From NCBI GenBank assembly GCA_018304425.1, contig JAGVWE010000003.1:124001-188000 (forward strand): 64,000 nucleotides of DNA, written 5' to 3'. Source of the stretch: Candidatus Iainarchaeum sp. GTDB lineage: Archaea; Iainarchaeota; Iainarchaeia; Iainarchaeales; UBA10219. Of the stretch, positions 50,272 through 57,618 are shown one piece after another (positions within the stretch are counted from its first letter, which is position 1; the number at the start of each line of letters is the position of its first letter). The notes under the pieces are model-generated. The model did not search any database. It was given only the letters and a program-made list of their open reading frames with translations, and was not told the DNA's origin. Made by a program: the position numbers and the translations under genes.

Positions 50272-50513
50272 AGTGCACGGGGCAGACCTTTTTACAACCA
50301 TCAAAAGCTTCGCTTTTGGTGGCGTCGTCCACGAAGTGGACAACGAAGCCCTGGGAAAACGTCCCCTGCGCGGCAGGGGGCTGGCTTGGCCTATCGGCCT
50401 CGCTATTTATGGCCCACCATCAAAACCTTCGGTTTTGGTGGCCTCGTCCACGAAGTGGACAAGGTCTTTAGATGGGCCGACGTATAGCGCGCAGCCGCCG
50501 CTATCGTGCGGCT
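50272..50513 (+). ncRNA. hairpin-array RNA element B, beside tRNA-Leu
   Basis: A 49-nt unit occurs twice (50297-50345, 50416-50464). Each has an 11-bp stem with TTC loop and a GTCCAC-GAA-GTGGAC hairpin closed over a C-A mismatch. The only four differences are two swapped pairs (307/313 against 426/432; 324/344 against 443/463). Between them lie AAGCC/GGCTT and CCCCTGC/GCAGGGG. AGACCTT (50284-50290) can close with AAGGTCT (50461-50467). A TATA near 50241-50250 predicts a start near 50272. No protein fits. The hairpin module CCTCGTCC...GGACAAGG recurs in element A. Confidence 0.65.
50274..50285. repeat. direct repeat of tRNA-Leu 3' end (att-like)
   Basis: TGCACGGGGCAG is identical to 50516-50527, which is the 3' end of the tRNA-Leu gene including its discriminator base. 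The two copies enclose the 230-bp hairpin array. This is the arrangement left by tyrosine-recombinase integration into a tRNA gene, but no integrase is present. It may be a scar or a mini-element. Confidence 0.5.
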
Positions 50514-50515
50514 AA

Positions 50516-50599
50516 TGCACGGGGCAGGATTCGAACCTGCGCACGCACTGAGCGACCGGGTTCTAAGCCCGGCGGATTTGGCCGCTTTCCTACCCGTGC
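50516..50599 (-). tRNA. tRNA-Leu(UAG)
   Basis: 84 nt, class II. Acceptor GCACGGG/CCCGTGC, D-stem GGA/TCC, anticodon stem CCGGG/CCCGG with loop CTTAGAA (anticodon TAG, reading CUA), long variable arm with CGC/GCG stem, T-stem GCAGG/CCTGC with loop TTCGAAT, discriminator A. No intron, CCA not encoded. Its 3' end is duplicated at 50274-50285. Confidence 0.92.
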
Positions 50600-50640
50600 A
50601 GCAAGAGGATGGCTCAGGCTTATTTAAGGCGAGCCTGAAT

Positions 50641-50799
50641 TTAAAGTAGTAGTTCGGATAAATAGAGCGACTGGGCCTCATGAACGTTGCACAGGGCTTC
50701 CGCTTTGGTCTCGCCCTGTGAAATGCATCCCGGCAGTTCTGGGATGTAAACCGTGTACCCGCCCTCTTCTTGGGCTTCAAGAACCACATGCAATTTCAT
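50641..50799 (-). CDS. HicB-like antitoxin-domain protein
   Basis: 52 residues: MKLHVVLEAQEEGGYTVYIP, ELPGCISQGETKAEALCNVHEA and a short end. YTVYIPELPGC followed by the EA helix is the diagnostic HicB/UPF0150 fold. HicB normally neutralises the HicA RNA-cleaving toxin, but no HicA gene adjoins. GTTTTTAAATAAG about 30 nt upstream is the TATA. An orphan of this kind may have lost its toxin or gained another role. Confidence 0.82.
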   Translation of the reverse strand: MKLHVVLEAQEEGGYTVYIPELPGCISQGETKAEALCNVHEAQSLYLSELLL

Positions 50800-50849
50800 G
50801 ACAACCAAGGAATATAGGTGCTTAGCTTATTTAAAAACATTTGGCCTGT

Positions 50850-51422
50850 TCAGCCCAGCTTATGCCGTTTAAGCCATCTCGCCAGCTTCTTGGCGGCCAC
50901 GGCCCGGTGGCTGAACTTGTTTTTCTCGGCCAAGGGCATCTCGACGATGGTCTTCGAATAGCCTTCGGGGATGAAGAGCTTCTCGTAGGCCAGGCGCTTG
51001 GAGTGCGGCTTCTTCAGCTTCGAGCCCATGCTACCCTCCAGCGTGCCCACGAACAGCTTGCGCTGGTTCTTGCGCTTGCCCCACTGGAGGACGATAACAA
51101 CCTTGAACAACGCGCGCCGGTCCTCTCCCTGCAAGAGCTTGAGCAAGCCCTTGAACCCGATTCCCAAGTAGACGCGTTTGGCGAAGATGCCGGGAAAATC
51201 ATGATAGGCCTTGAAGTAAATGCCGGTGTCCTCGACGATGACCGGCTTTTTCACGAGGGCATAGGCTTGCTCGGCCTTGTAGAGCGCCACCCTTTCCTGG
51301 GAGCCCACGTCCGGCTCCGCCAGCTCGGTGTCCACCTGCTCGACTTCAATGCCGTGGGAAGCCAGGACGTGCGCGACCTCTTCGACCTTGTGCTCGTTGG
51401 AAGTTACGAAAAAGAGTTTCAT
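50850..51422 (-). CDS. rdgB: non-canonical purine NTP pyrophosphatase (ITPase)
   Basis: 190 residues from ATG MKLFFVTSNEHKVEEV. Seen are the family start FVTSNEHKVEE, VIVEDTGIYFKAYHDFPGIFA in parts (ED and the substrate pocket), and the C-terminal FSHRAVAAKKLARWL. The enzyme hydrolyses ITP, XTP and dITP to monophosphates. It begins 17 bp after the MscS gene's stop and is probably in the same operon. A longer frame upstream is only the MscS shadow. Confidence 0.9.
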   Translation of the reverse strand: MKLFFVTSNEHKVEEVAHVLASHGIEVEQVDTELAEPDVGSQERVALYKAEQAYALVKKPVIVEDTGIYFKAYHDFPGIFAKRVYLGIGFKGLLKLLQGEDRRALFKVVIVLQWGKRKNQRKLFVGTLEGSMGSKLKKPHSKRLAYEKLFIPEGYSKTIVEMPLAEKNKFSHRAVAAKKLARWLKRHKLG

Positions 51423-51438
51423 GTTGGTTCCCCGCCCT

Positions 51439-52386
51439 TCAGCCGAACATGTAGACTTCGGTGTCCCCGCCCTTCTTGTGCCAGACGCCCTTCTTGGACT
51501 GCTTGGGCTTGGGAAGGTCCTTCTTGTTGACCAGGGTACGGTAAGGGAACGGGATTTCCACGCCTTCGGCGTCAAACCGCTTTTTCACGGACTCCAGCAG
51601 GTCCATGGCCATGAAATCGGCTATCTTCTGGTCCTTGGCCCAGTAAAAGAGGCGCAGGACGACGGCCGAATCGTCCAACTTGGCCACCTTGACGACCACG
51701 GACTGTTCCCCGTCGAAGACGCCCTGCTTCACCTTATAGGCAAAATAGTCCGGGTGCTTCCGCACCTCCGACTGGAGGATGGCCCGTGCCAGGTCGATGT
51801 CGGAATCGTAGCTGATGCCGAAGTCCAGCTGTTTGATGGCCTTCTCGTCCTTGATCGTGTGGTTGAAAATCAGCTCCTCGGTGATGATGGAATTGGGGAT
51901 GATGACGCGCGCGTTCTCATTGGTGCGGATGACCGTATCCCGCAAGGTGATGTCCTCCACCTTCCCATAGATGTCCTTAACCTTGATGCGGTCCCCCACG
52001 CGGAAGGGCTGGTACATCGCGATGGTGACGCCGCCGATGATGTTGGAGGCAGCCTTTTGCGCCGCGAAACCGATGATGATCGCCAGGACACCGGCACCGG
52101 CGAAGAGGCTCAGGGTCAGCTGGCTCAGCTCAGGAACCAGGGAAATCGCAGAGATTATGCCGAACAACCAGATGAGCGCCACGACGATGCGCGCCGTGAT
52201 GGTGTATTGCGTCTTGTTGAAATGGATTCGTTTGCTGGTCTTGTCAAAGACCCCCCGCAGGATGTTGCTCACCACGAGTGCCACCACGTACGTGATGAGG
52301 AGCACGAGGAAAGGCCCCAATACGTGCTCGTATTGGCCAAGGAAGTCAAGGGCCGTAGTCAAGTCAAGCAGTGCCATGCAAACCAT
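51439..52386 (-). CDS. MscS-family mechanosensitive channel
   Basis: 315 residues. Three helices are visible; the pore helix and beta-domain entry read SLFAGAGVLAIIIGFAAQKAASNIIGG in parts. YQPFRVGDRIKVKDIYGKVEDI and IIPNSIITEELIFNH are the classic MscS signature. The C-terminal domain ends in a basic tail. It releases solutes on osmotic down-shock. CTATTATAG lies about 25 nt before the ATG MVCMAL; the inner Met is an alternative start. Confidence 0.92.
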   Translation of the reverse strand: MVCMALLDLTTALDFLGQYEHVLGPFLVLLITYVVALVVSNILRGVFDKTSKRIHFNKTQYTITARIVVALIWLFGIISAISLVPELSQLTLSLFAGAGVLAIIIGFAAQKAASNIIGGVTIAMYQPFRVGDRIKVKDIYGKVEDITLRDTVIRTNENARVIIPNSIITEELIFNHTIKDEKAIKQLDFGISYDSDIDLARAILQSEVRKHPDYFAYKVKQGVFDGEQSVVVKVAKLDDSAVVLRLFYWAKDQKIADFMAMDLLESVKKRFDAEGVEIPFPYRTLVNKKDLPKPKQSKKGVWHKKGGDTEVYMFG

Positions 52387-52453
52387 TCTAATAACGGCAA
52401 TGAGCTATAATAGGCTTTGGGTTCGGAAAGGCAAACTCCTGGGCTGCCGCAAA

Positions 52454-53800
52454 TCAGTAATCCTGTTCCCGGATTCCCTCGACTTCCCTGGGCTCCGGCC
52501 CGGCTTCAAGGTGGACCGCTTCCCGGGGCGGCCGCTCCATGGGCTTCGATTCTTCCAAGACCTTCTTGCCCGGCGGCCCTTTCCCCGCGCTTCCATTGCC
52601 TGAACCCGGTGCGCAGAAAAACCGGAACCCAATGGTGAACACCAGGATGGTGATGAGTATCACGGAAAAGGCGATGCCCGTGTACTGCTCGCTCCCCGGA
52701 ATGCCGTAGGTCGAGGGCATCACGGCCAGCACGGCCGCCGCGAACCCGCGCGGCATGGCGATGGTCATGAGTTTTTTTTCCTGGGAAGAGAATTTCCCGC
52801 CAGCGGCCGACAGCCACACGGCGAGGGGCCGCACCAGCAGGACGGCGGCGGAAACCGCGAGCCCGATTAGGAACGTGCCGGTCTCCAGGGACATCAGCAG
52901 CCCGATGAAGACGAAGAAAAAGGTCTTGATGAAGAAGCTCAGCTGTTCGTGGAAGCCGCGCGCGTCCTGCTTGAAGGCGATGACTTCGGGGAACCGCAGG
53001 GCCCTGGAGATGGCCGCGCCGTTGCCCAGCACCACGCCGAACAACAGCACCGTGATGGCCGCGCTTCCGTTCACCGCATTGGATATCACGTACAAGAACA
53101 TCATGACGGCAAAGGTCAGCGTATACGAGTAGGCCGTGCCCTGCAGGAACCGCAGCAGCCACAGCCACAGCAGGCCGGCGACGATTCCCAGGAAGCCGCC
53201 GACCGAGAACTGGGCGGCGATGTTTTTCACCACCGTGTCAAGGCCCGAGCCCGGCTCCAAAATGAATTGGATGACGGCGATGACCAGCACCACGCACAGG
53301 GTGTCGTTGACCGCGGACTCGATGCTGAGCAGGTTCGCCACTTCTTCCCGGAGTTTCGCGGTCTTCCCCAAGGGCATGATGATGATGGAAGAGGTTCCCC
53401 CCACAATGGAGCCCAGCAGCACGCTGTTGGGCAGCGACCAGCCGGGGAGGAAACCAAGAAACGCGAGTCCCTCGCTCACTGCCACGACGGCCGCCACCGA
53501 AAAGAGCACGCCCAGCACGGCCAAGGCGAATCCACGGGGGGCACCGGAGAGCAGTTCGCCCAGCTTCAAGCCCAGGCCGCCCTCGAACATGATGACCACC
53601 AGGGCCAGGGCCGAAAAGAAGGGCGCAAGGCCCCACACGAAGTCCCGTGAAACCAGGTGGAAGACCGGGCCGAGGAGCACGCCGATGAGCACCAGCCAGA
53701 GGACGTCCGGCACCTTCGTGCGCACGAAGATGACTTCGCCCAGGGTGCCCATGACCAGGATGCCGGCCACGATGAGCAAGAACAACGAAATGGGGTCCAT
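52454..53800 (-). CDS. NhaP-type Na+/H+ antiporter (CPA1)
   Basis: About 448 residues, twelve or so helices. The cation-binding motif NLLSIESAVNDTLCVV has the ND pair of CPA1 antiporters, and the IMFEGGLGLKLGEL and VGGTSSIIIMPL segments fit the family. A hydrophilic, Pro/Glu-rich C-terminal tail follows the last helix. CCTTTTAATG about 28 nt before ATG MDPISLF supports that start; an upstream GTG or TTG start is not needed. Sodium efflux and pH control are expected. Confidence 0.9.
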   Translation of the reverse strand: MDPISLFLLIVAGILVMGTLGEVIFVRTKVPDVLWLVLIGVLLGPVFHLVSRDFVWGLAPFFSALALVVIMFEGGLGLKLGELLSGAPRGFALAVLGVLFSVAAVVAVSEGLAFLGFLPGWSLPNSVLLGSIVGGTSSIIIMPLGKTAKLREEVANLLSIESAVNDTLCVVLVIAVIQFILEPGSGLDTVVKNIAAQFSVGGFLGIVAGLLWLWLLRFLQGTAYSYTLTFAVMMFLYVISNAVNGSAAITVLLFGVVLGNGAAISRALRFPEVIAFKQDARGFHEQLSFFIKTFFFVFIGLLMSLETGTFLIGLAVSAAVLLVRPLAVWLSAAGGKFSSQEKKLMTIAMPRGFAAAVLAVMPSTYGIPGSEQYTGIAFSVILITILVFTIGFRFFCAPGSGNGSAGKGPPGKKVLEESKPMERPPREAVHLEAGPEPREVEGIREQDY

Positions 53801-53852
53801 GGGAGAATAGAAGCGTAAGTGCATTAAAAGGCTTTCGCCGCTTTGCCTGGCC

Positions 53853-55472
53853 TCAAATCGGGCACACGTTTTTGTCGAATTTGTCCGAGAAAATCATGTT
53901 TTCGCCGTAGGTGATGGGCACGTCCACGATGCAGACGTTCTTCGTGGACAAGGCTTTTTCCAGGGTCGGGTAGAGGTCGGCCGCGCTTTCCACCCGGTAG
54001 CCCTTGGCGCCGAAGCTCTCCGCGTAGGCCACGAAGTCAGGGTTGGTGAAACTGACCCCGGACTCCCGGCCGAACTTTTTTTTCTGCTTCCAGCCGATGA
54101 CCCCGTACTTGGCGTCGTTGAAGACGACGATGGTGAAGTGGACGCCCAACCGCTTGGCGGTCTCTATTTCCTGGGAGTTCATGAGGAAGCCCCCGTCCCC
54201 CGTGACCGCCAGGACCTGCCGCTTGGGTTCCGCGAGCTTGGCCGCCACGGCCCCGGGAACCGCGATTCCCATGGAGGCGAAGCCGTTGGAGATGATGACC
54301 GTGTTGGGTTCGCGCGCGGGATAGTTGCGCGCAATCCACAGCTTGTGCGCGCCGACGTCACTGATCAGGATGTCGCAATCGCCCATGGCCTTGCGGATGT
54401 CGTACAACACTTTTTGGGGCTTCAAGGGGAAGGAGACATCCAGCTTGTTGGCCGCGTATTCTTCCTTGATGAGGGTCCGCAGCGTGTTGGGATAGTCAAA
54501 GCCCTTCCGGAAGCCCGTCCGGGTGGAGAGGATTTTGAGCGTGGTCCGGAGGTCGCCCACGAGTTCCACGGCGGGAACATAGTTGGCGTCGACTTCCGCT
54601 GGCACCGAGTCCACGTGGATGATTTTCTTGTTGTTGGCCGGGTTCCAGAGGCTTGACCCGTATTCCACGAAGTCATAGCCTACCGCGATGACCAAATCAG
54701 CCTGGTCAAAGCCGCAGGACACGTAGTCCTTTTGCTGCAAGCCAATCGTGGCCAGGCAGAGCTCGTGCTTGGCCGGAATCACGCCCTTGGCCATGAACGT
54801 GTTGGCCACGAACACGTTGTTCTTGACCGCGAACTCAACGAGTTCCCTGGAAGCGCGGCCGCGGATGACGCCGTTGCCGGCCAGGATGAGGGGCTTTTCG
54901 GCTTGCTGGATGAGTTCAACGGCCTTGTCGAGTTCCAGTATGTCCGGGTGGAAGCGCGGGCTGGAGGTCACGCGCAGGGGCCTGGCGTCCGACTGGAGGC
55001 CGGCAATATCTTCCGGCAACTCGATGTGGGTTGCCCCAAACTTCTCGGTTTGCGCGACGCGGAAGGCCTTTCGCACGATTTCCGCGACCGAGTCAGGGGA
55101 AGCGATGCGGGCATTCCATTTGGTGATGGGTCGCAACGCGCTCACGATATCAATGTACTGGTGGGATTCCTTGTGGGTCTTGGCCAGGCCGGCCTGGCCA
55201 GTGATGGCCACGAGGGGCGCGCGGTCCATGTTCGCGTCCGCAACCCCCGTGATGAGGTTCGTTGCCCCAGGACCAAGCGTTGCCAGGCACACGCCCGCGC
55301 GCTGGGTCAACCGCCCATAGACATCCGCCATGAAGGCCGCACCTTGTTCGTGGCGCACGGGCACGAATTTTATCCTGGCCCCGTTCATGGAATCCAGGAT
55401 ATCAATGGTTTCCTCGCCAGGCAAGCCGAAGACGTACTCGGCTTCCTCGTTTTCGAGGCATTCCACGAACAA
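53853..55472 (-). CDS. ilvB: acetolactate synthase large subunit-like TPP enzyme
   Basis: 539 residues. TPP-enzyme features are complete: YVFGLPGEETIDIL, VRHEQGAAFMADVYGR with the catalytic Glu, LGPGATNLITGVADA, and the cofactor motif VTGDGGFLMNSQEIETA...NDAKYG, given here in pieces (GDGGFLMN, FNDAKYG). The product fits acetolactate synthase, though the regulatory small subunit is absent and a catabolic AlsS role is possible. The listed start is a TTG. Family members begin MKVSD-, and KVSD is encoded just upstream after an ATC, so the real start may be unusual. It overlaps the end of the Fur operon region. Confidence 0.88.
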   Translation of the reverse strand: MFVECLENEEAEYVFGLPGEETIDILDSMNGARIKFVPVRHEQGAAFMADVYGRLTQRAGVCLATLGPGATNLITGVADANMDRAPLVAITGQAGLAKTHKESHQYIDIVSALRPITKWNARIASPDSVAEIVRKAFRVAQTEKFGATHIELPEDIAGLQSDARPLRVTSSPRFHPDILELDKAVELIQQAEKPLILAGNGVIRGRASRELVEFAVKNNVFVANTFMAKGVIPAKHELCLATIGLQQKDYVSCGFDQADLVIAVGYDFVEYGSSLWNPANNKKIIHVDSVPAEVDANYVPAVELVGDLRTTLKILSTRTGFRKGFDYPNTLRTLIKEEYAANKLDVSFPLKPQKVLYDIRKAMGDCDILISDVGAHKLWIARNYPAREPNTVIISNGFASMGIAVPGAVAAKLAEPKRQVLAVTGDGGFLMNSQEIETAKRLGVHFTIVVFNDAKYGVIGWKQKKKFGRESGVSFTNPDFVAYAESFGAKGYRVESAADLYPTLEKALSTKNVCIVDVPITYGENMIFSDKFDKNVCPI

Positions 55473-55477
55473 GTCGC

Positions 55478-55903
55478 TTACCTTGATGGTTCCACCTTCA
55501 GGCAGTCGTTGCAGAGGCCCTGGAAAGTGAGGTGGTGGCCTGAGATGTGGAGCCCGGTTTTCTCGGAAAAGCTTCGCTCGATTTCGCGGCTATAGCTTGG
55601 CACGTCGGAAACCCTTTGGCAGGACGTGCAATGGAAGTGATAGTGCTCGGAGAGGTTGGAGTCGAACCGCGTGATGCCGCGGTCGCAGTGGATTTCCCGG
55701 AGCAGGCCCTCCAGGCGGAGGATGTGGAGGTTCCGGTAGACGGTTGCCAGGGAAATCGAGGGCAGCCTGGGTTTCACGGCTTCAAAGACTTCCAAGGCGC
55801 TGGGATGCGAGTCCAGGCCCTTCACGCCTTCAAAGACCTGCATGCGTTGAACGGTGATGCGGCGGTTTGCCTTCCGCAACTGGTCCACCAATACAGCCTG
55901 CAA
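55478..55903 (-). CDS. Fur-family metalloregulator
   Basis: 141 residues. The winged helix (ISLATVYRNLHILRLEGLLREI) and the dimerisation/metal part (EHYHFHCTSCQRVSDVPS, LCNDCLKVEPSR) are standard Fur/PerR. Two CxxC pairs give the structural zinc site and the HxH cluster the sensing site. It likely represses iron or peroxide genes. The start is a TTG (MQAVLV) with no ATG in reach. Its stop lies inside the reach of the acetolactate synthase start, so the two are coupled. Confidence 0.9.
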   Translation of the reverse strand: MQAVLVDQLRKANRRITVQRMQVFEGVKGLDSHPSALEVFEAVKPRLPSISLATVYRNLHILRLEGLLREIHCDRGITRFDSNLSEHYHFHCTSCQRVSDVPSYSREIERSFSEKTGLHISGHHLTFQGLCNDCLKVEPSR

Positions 55904-56008
55904 TCAAACCCCCCTTACCGATAAAAGTTCTCAATAGCATGCATTGGCAAGCGTCAGGTATAAAAACCCTATTAAGGCCATTAAATAGCGTTTTGTTGAA
56001 CCTACTTC

Positions 56009-57253
56009 ATGGTGCCAGGAATGCCGGACAAAGCACAAGAATTTGACGTCATCGTGGTGGGAGGCGGACCTGGCGGGAGCACATGCGCGTCCTTCTGCAG
56101 CAAGGCCGGGTTGAAGACCCTTTTATTGGAGGCCAGCAAGTTCCCCCGCGACAAGGTGTGCGGGGACGCGATTTCCGGGAAATCCATCGGCATCCTCCGC
56201 GAACTCGGCATCGAAGCCGAGATGCAGAACATCCTGCACGGCCGGGTCAATGGAGTCCTGTTGAGCAGCCCCAAGGGCACCCTGCTGGAAGTGCCGATTC
56301 CGCAAACGTTCAAGGACCGCGAGTCCTACGGCTACTGCTCGCGGCGCATGGTGTATGATAATTTCCTGTTCCAGCACGCGAAAAAACTCGCGGTGACCAT
56401 GGAGGAATTCCGGGTAACGGACCTGGTCAGGGAAGGCAGCCAGGTAGTCGGAGTCAAGGGCCTGGACTTGAAGACCCGGCAGGAAAAGGAGTTCCGCGCC
56501 AAAATGGTCGTGGGCGCGGACGGCGCCAACTCAGTGGTTGCCATGAAAACCGGCTTGCACGAAGTCGACCCCAATCATTCCTGCATCGCTTTGAGGGCCT
56601 ACTACGAGGGCATCACCGGGATGAAGAACCTGATTGAAATCCATTTCCTCGAAGAAGTCCTGCCGGGTTATTTCTGGATTTTTCCCCTCGAAAACGGCCT
56701 CGCCAACGTTGGTGTTGGCATGATTACCCATGACCTGCGGAAGTCCAACAAGAAGCTCGAGGAAGCCTTGAACAACGCCATCCAGAGCAAGCTGTTCCGG
56801 GAACGGTTCAAGGACGCGAAACTCATCGCCCCCATCCGGGGCTGGACCCTGCCATTCGGCTCGAAGCACCGGAAATGCTATGGCAACGGCTTCGTGCTCC
56901 TAGGCGATGCCGCCTCGCTCATCGACCCCTTTTCCGGGGAAGGCATCGGCAACGCCATGACTTCGGGGAGGACGGCTGCCCGCATCATCAAACAGGCCTT
57001 CGAGGCAGGGGATTTCTCGGAAGCGTTCCTCAAAAAATACGATGCAACGCTCTGGCAGGAAATCGGGCCCGAACTGCAGACGAGCCTCATGCTGCAGAAA
57101 GTGGGGAGGAACACGATGCTGCTGAACATGATTATCAGCAAGGCCGCGAAAAACAAGCACCTGCGCGACCTGATTTCCGGCATGCTCGTCAACGAGGTGC
57201 CCAAGAAGACCCTCGCCGACCCCTTGTTCCTGCTGAAAGTGCTGGTCAGCTGA
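56009..57253 (+). CDS. geranylgeranyl reductase
   Basis: 414 residues. FAD-binding GxGxxG is DVIVVGGGPGGSTCASF. The family motifs CGDAISGKSIGIL, VVGADGANSVVA and VLLGDAASLIDPFSGEGIGNAMTSG, in parts, are all visible. It saturates geranylgeranyl chains of archaeal ether lipids. CATTAAATAG near 55979 predicts transcription at about 56008, so the message may begin at the ATG, or the ATG at 56021 is used. It is divergent from the Fur gene. Confidence 0.92.
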   Translation: MVPGMPDKAQEFDVIVVGGGPGGSTCASFCSKAGLKTLLLEASKFPRDKVCGDAISGKSIGILRELGIEAEMQNILHGRVNGVLLSSPKGTLLEVPIPQTFKDRESYGYCSRRMVYDNFLFQHAKKLAVTMEEFRVTDLVREGSQVVGVKGLDLKTRQEKEFRAKMVVGADGANSVVAMKTGLHEVDPNHSCIALRAYYEGITGMKNLIEIHFLEEVLPGYFWIFPLENGLANVGVGMITHDLRKSNKKLEEALNNAIQSKLFRERFKDAKLIAPIRGWTLPFGSKHRKCYGNGFVLLGDAASLIDPFSGEGIGNAMTSGRTAARIIKQAFEAGDFSEAFLKKYDATLWQEIGPELQTSLMLQKVGRNTMLLNMIISKAAKNKHLRDLISGMLVNEVPKKTLADPLFLLKVLVS

Positions 57254-57264
57254 GCCGCCTACGT

Positions 57265-57573
57265 TCAGCGGAATTGCTCGAAAAGCAGGCGCACTTCTTC
57301 GCTGGCCTTTTCAGGGCTCCACGGAGGGTCGAACACCACTTCGATGTCGATTTCCGGGTCCTTGAAGCCCAGGTCCTCGAGGGCCAGCCGGGAGTTGCCC
57401 ACAATCATGGGCGCGGCCGGGCAGCCGGGGCTGGTCAAGGTCATCCGCACGTACACCTTCCCGCCTTCCCTCAATTGAATGTCGTAAACCAGGCCCAGGC
57501 TCACGATGTCGATTCCCAACTCCGGGTCGATGACCTGTTTGAGGCCTTCGCGGACTTGTTCAACGGAAACCAT
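57265..57573 (-). CDS. DUF59/MIP18-family iron-sulfur assembly protein
   Basis: 102 residues from ATG MVSVEQVREGL; a GTG eight codons before it is possible. VIDPELGIDIVSLGLVYDI, VRMTLTSPGCPAAPMIV with the conserved Cys, and DIEVVFDPPWSPEKASE are the family's fixed parts. Members assist Fe-S cluster insertion (SufT/MIP18 type). AAGGGGGG just before the ATG can bind ribosomes. It converges on the geranylgeranyl reductase gene. Confidence 0.9.
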   Translation of the reverse strand: MVSVEQVREGLKQVIDPELGIDIVSLGLVYDIQLREGGKVYVRMTLTSPGCPAAPMIVGNSRLALEDLGFKDPEIDIEVVFDPPWSPEKASEEVRLLFEQFR

Positions 57574-57618
57574 GGCGCCCCCCTTAACAACATTCACCCA
57601 TAAGAATTTAAAAGAGGT

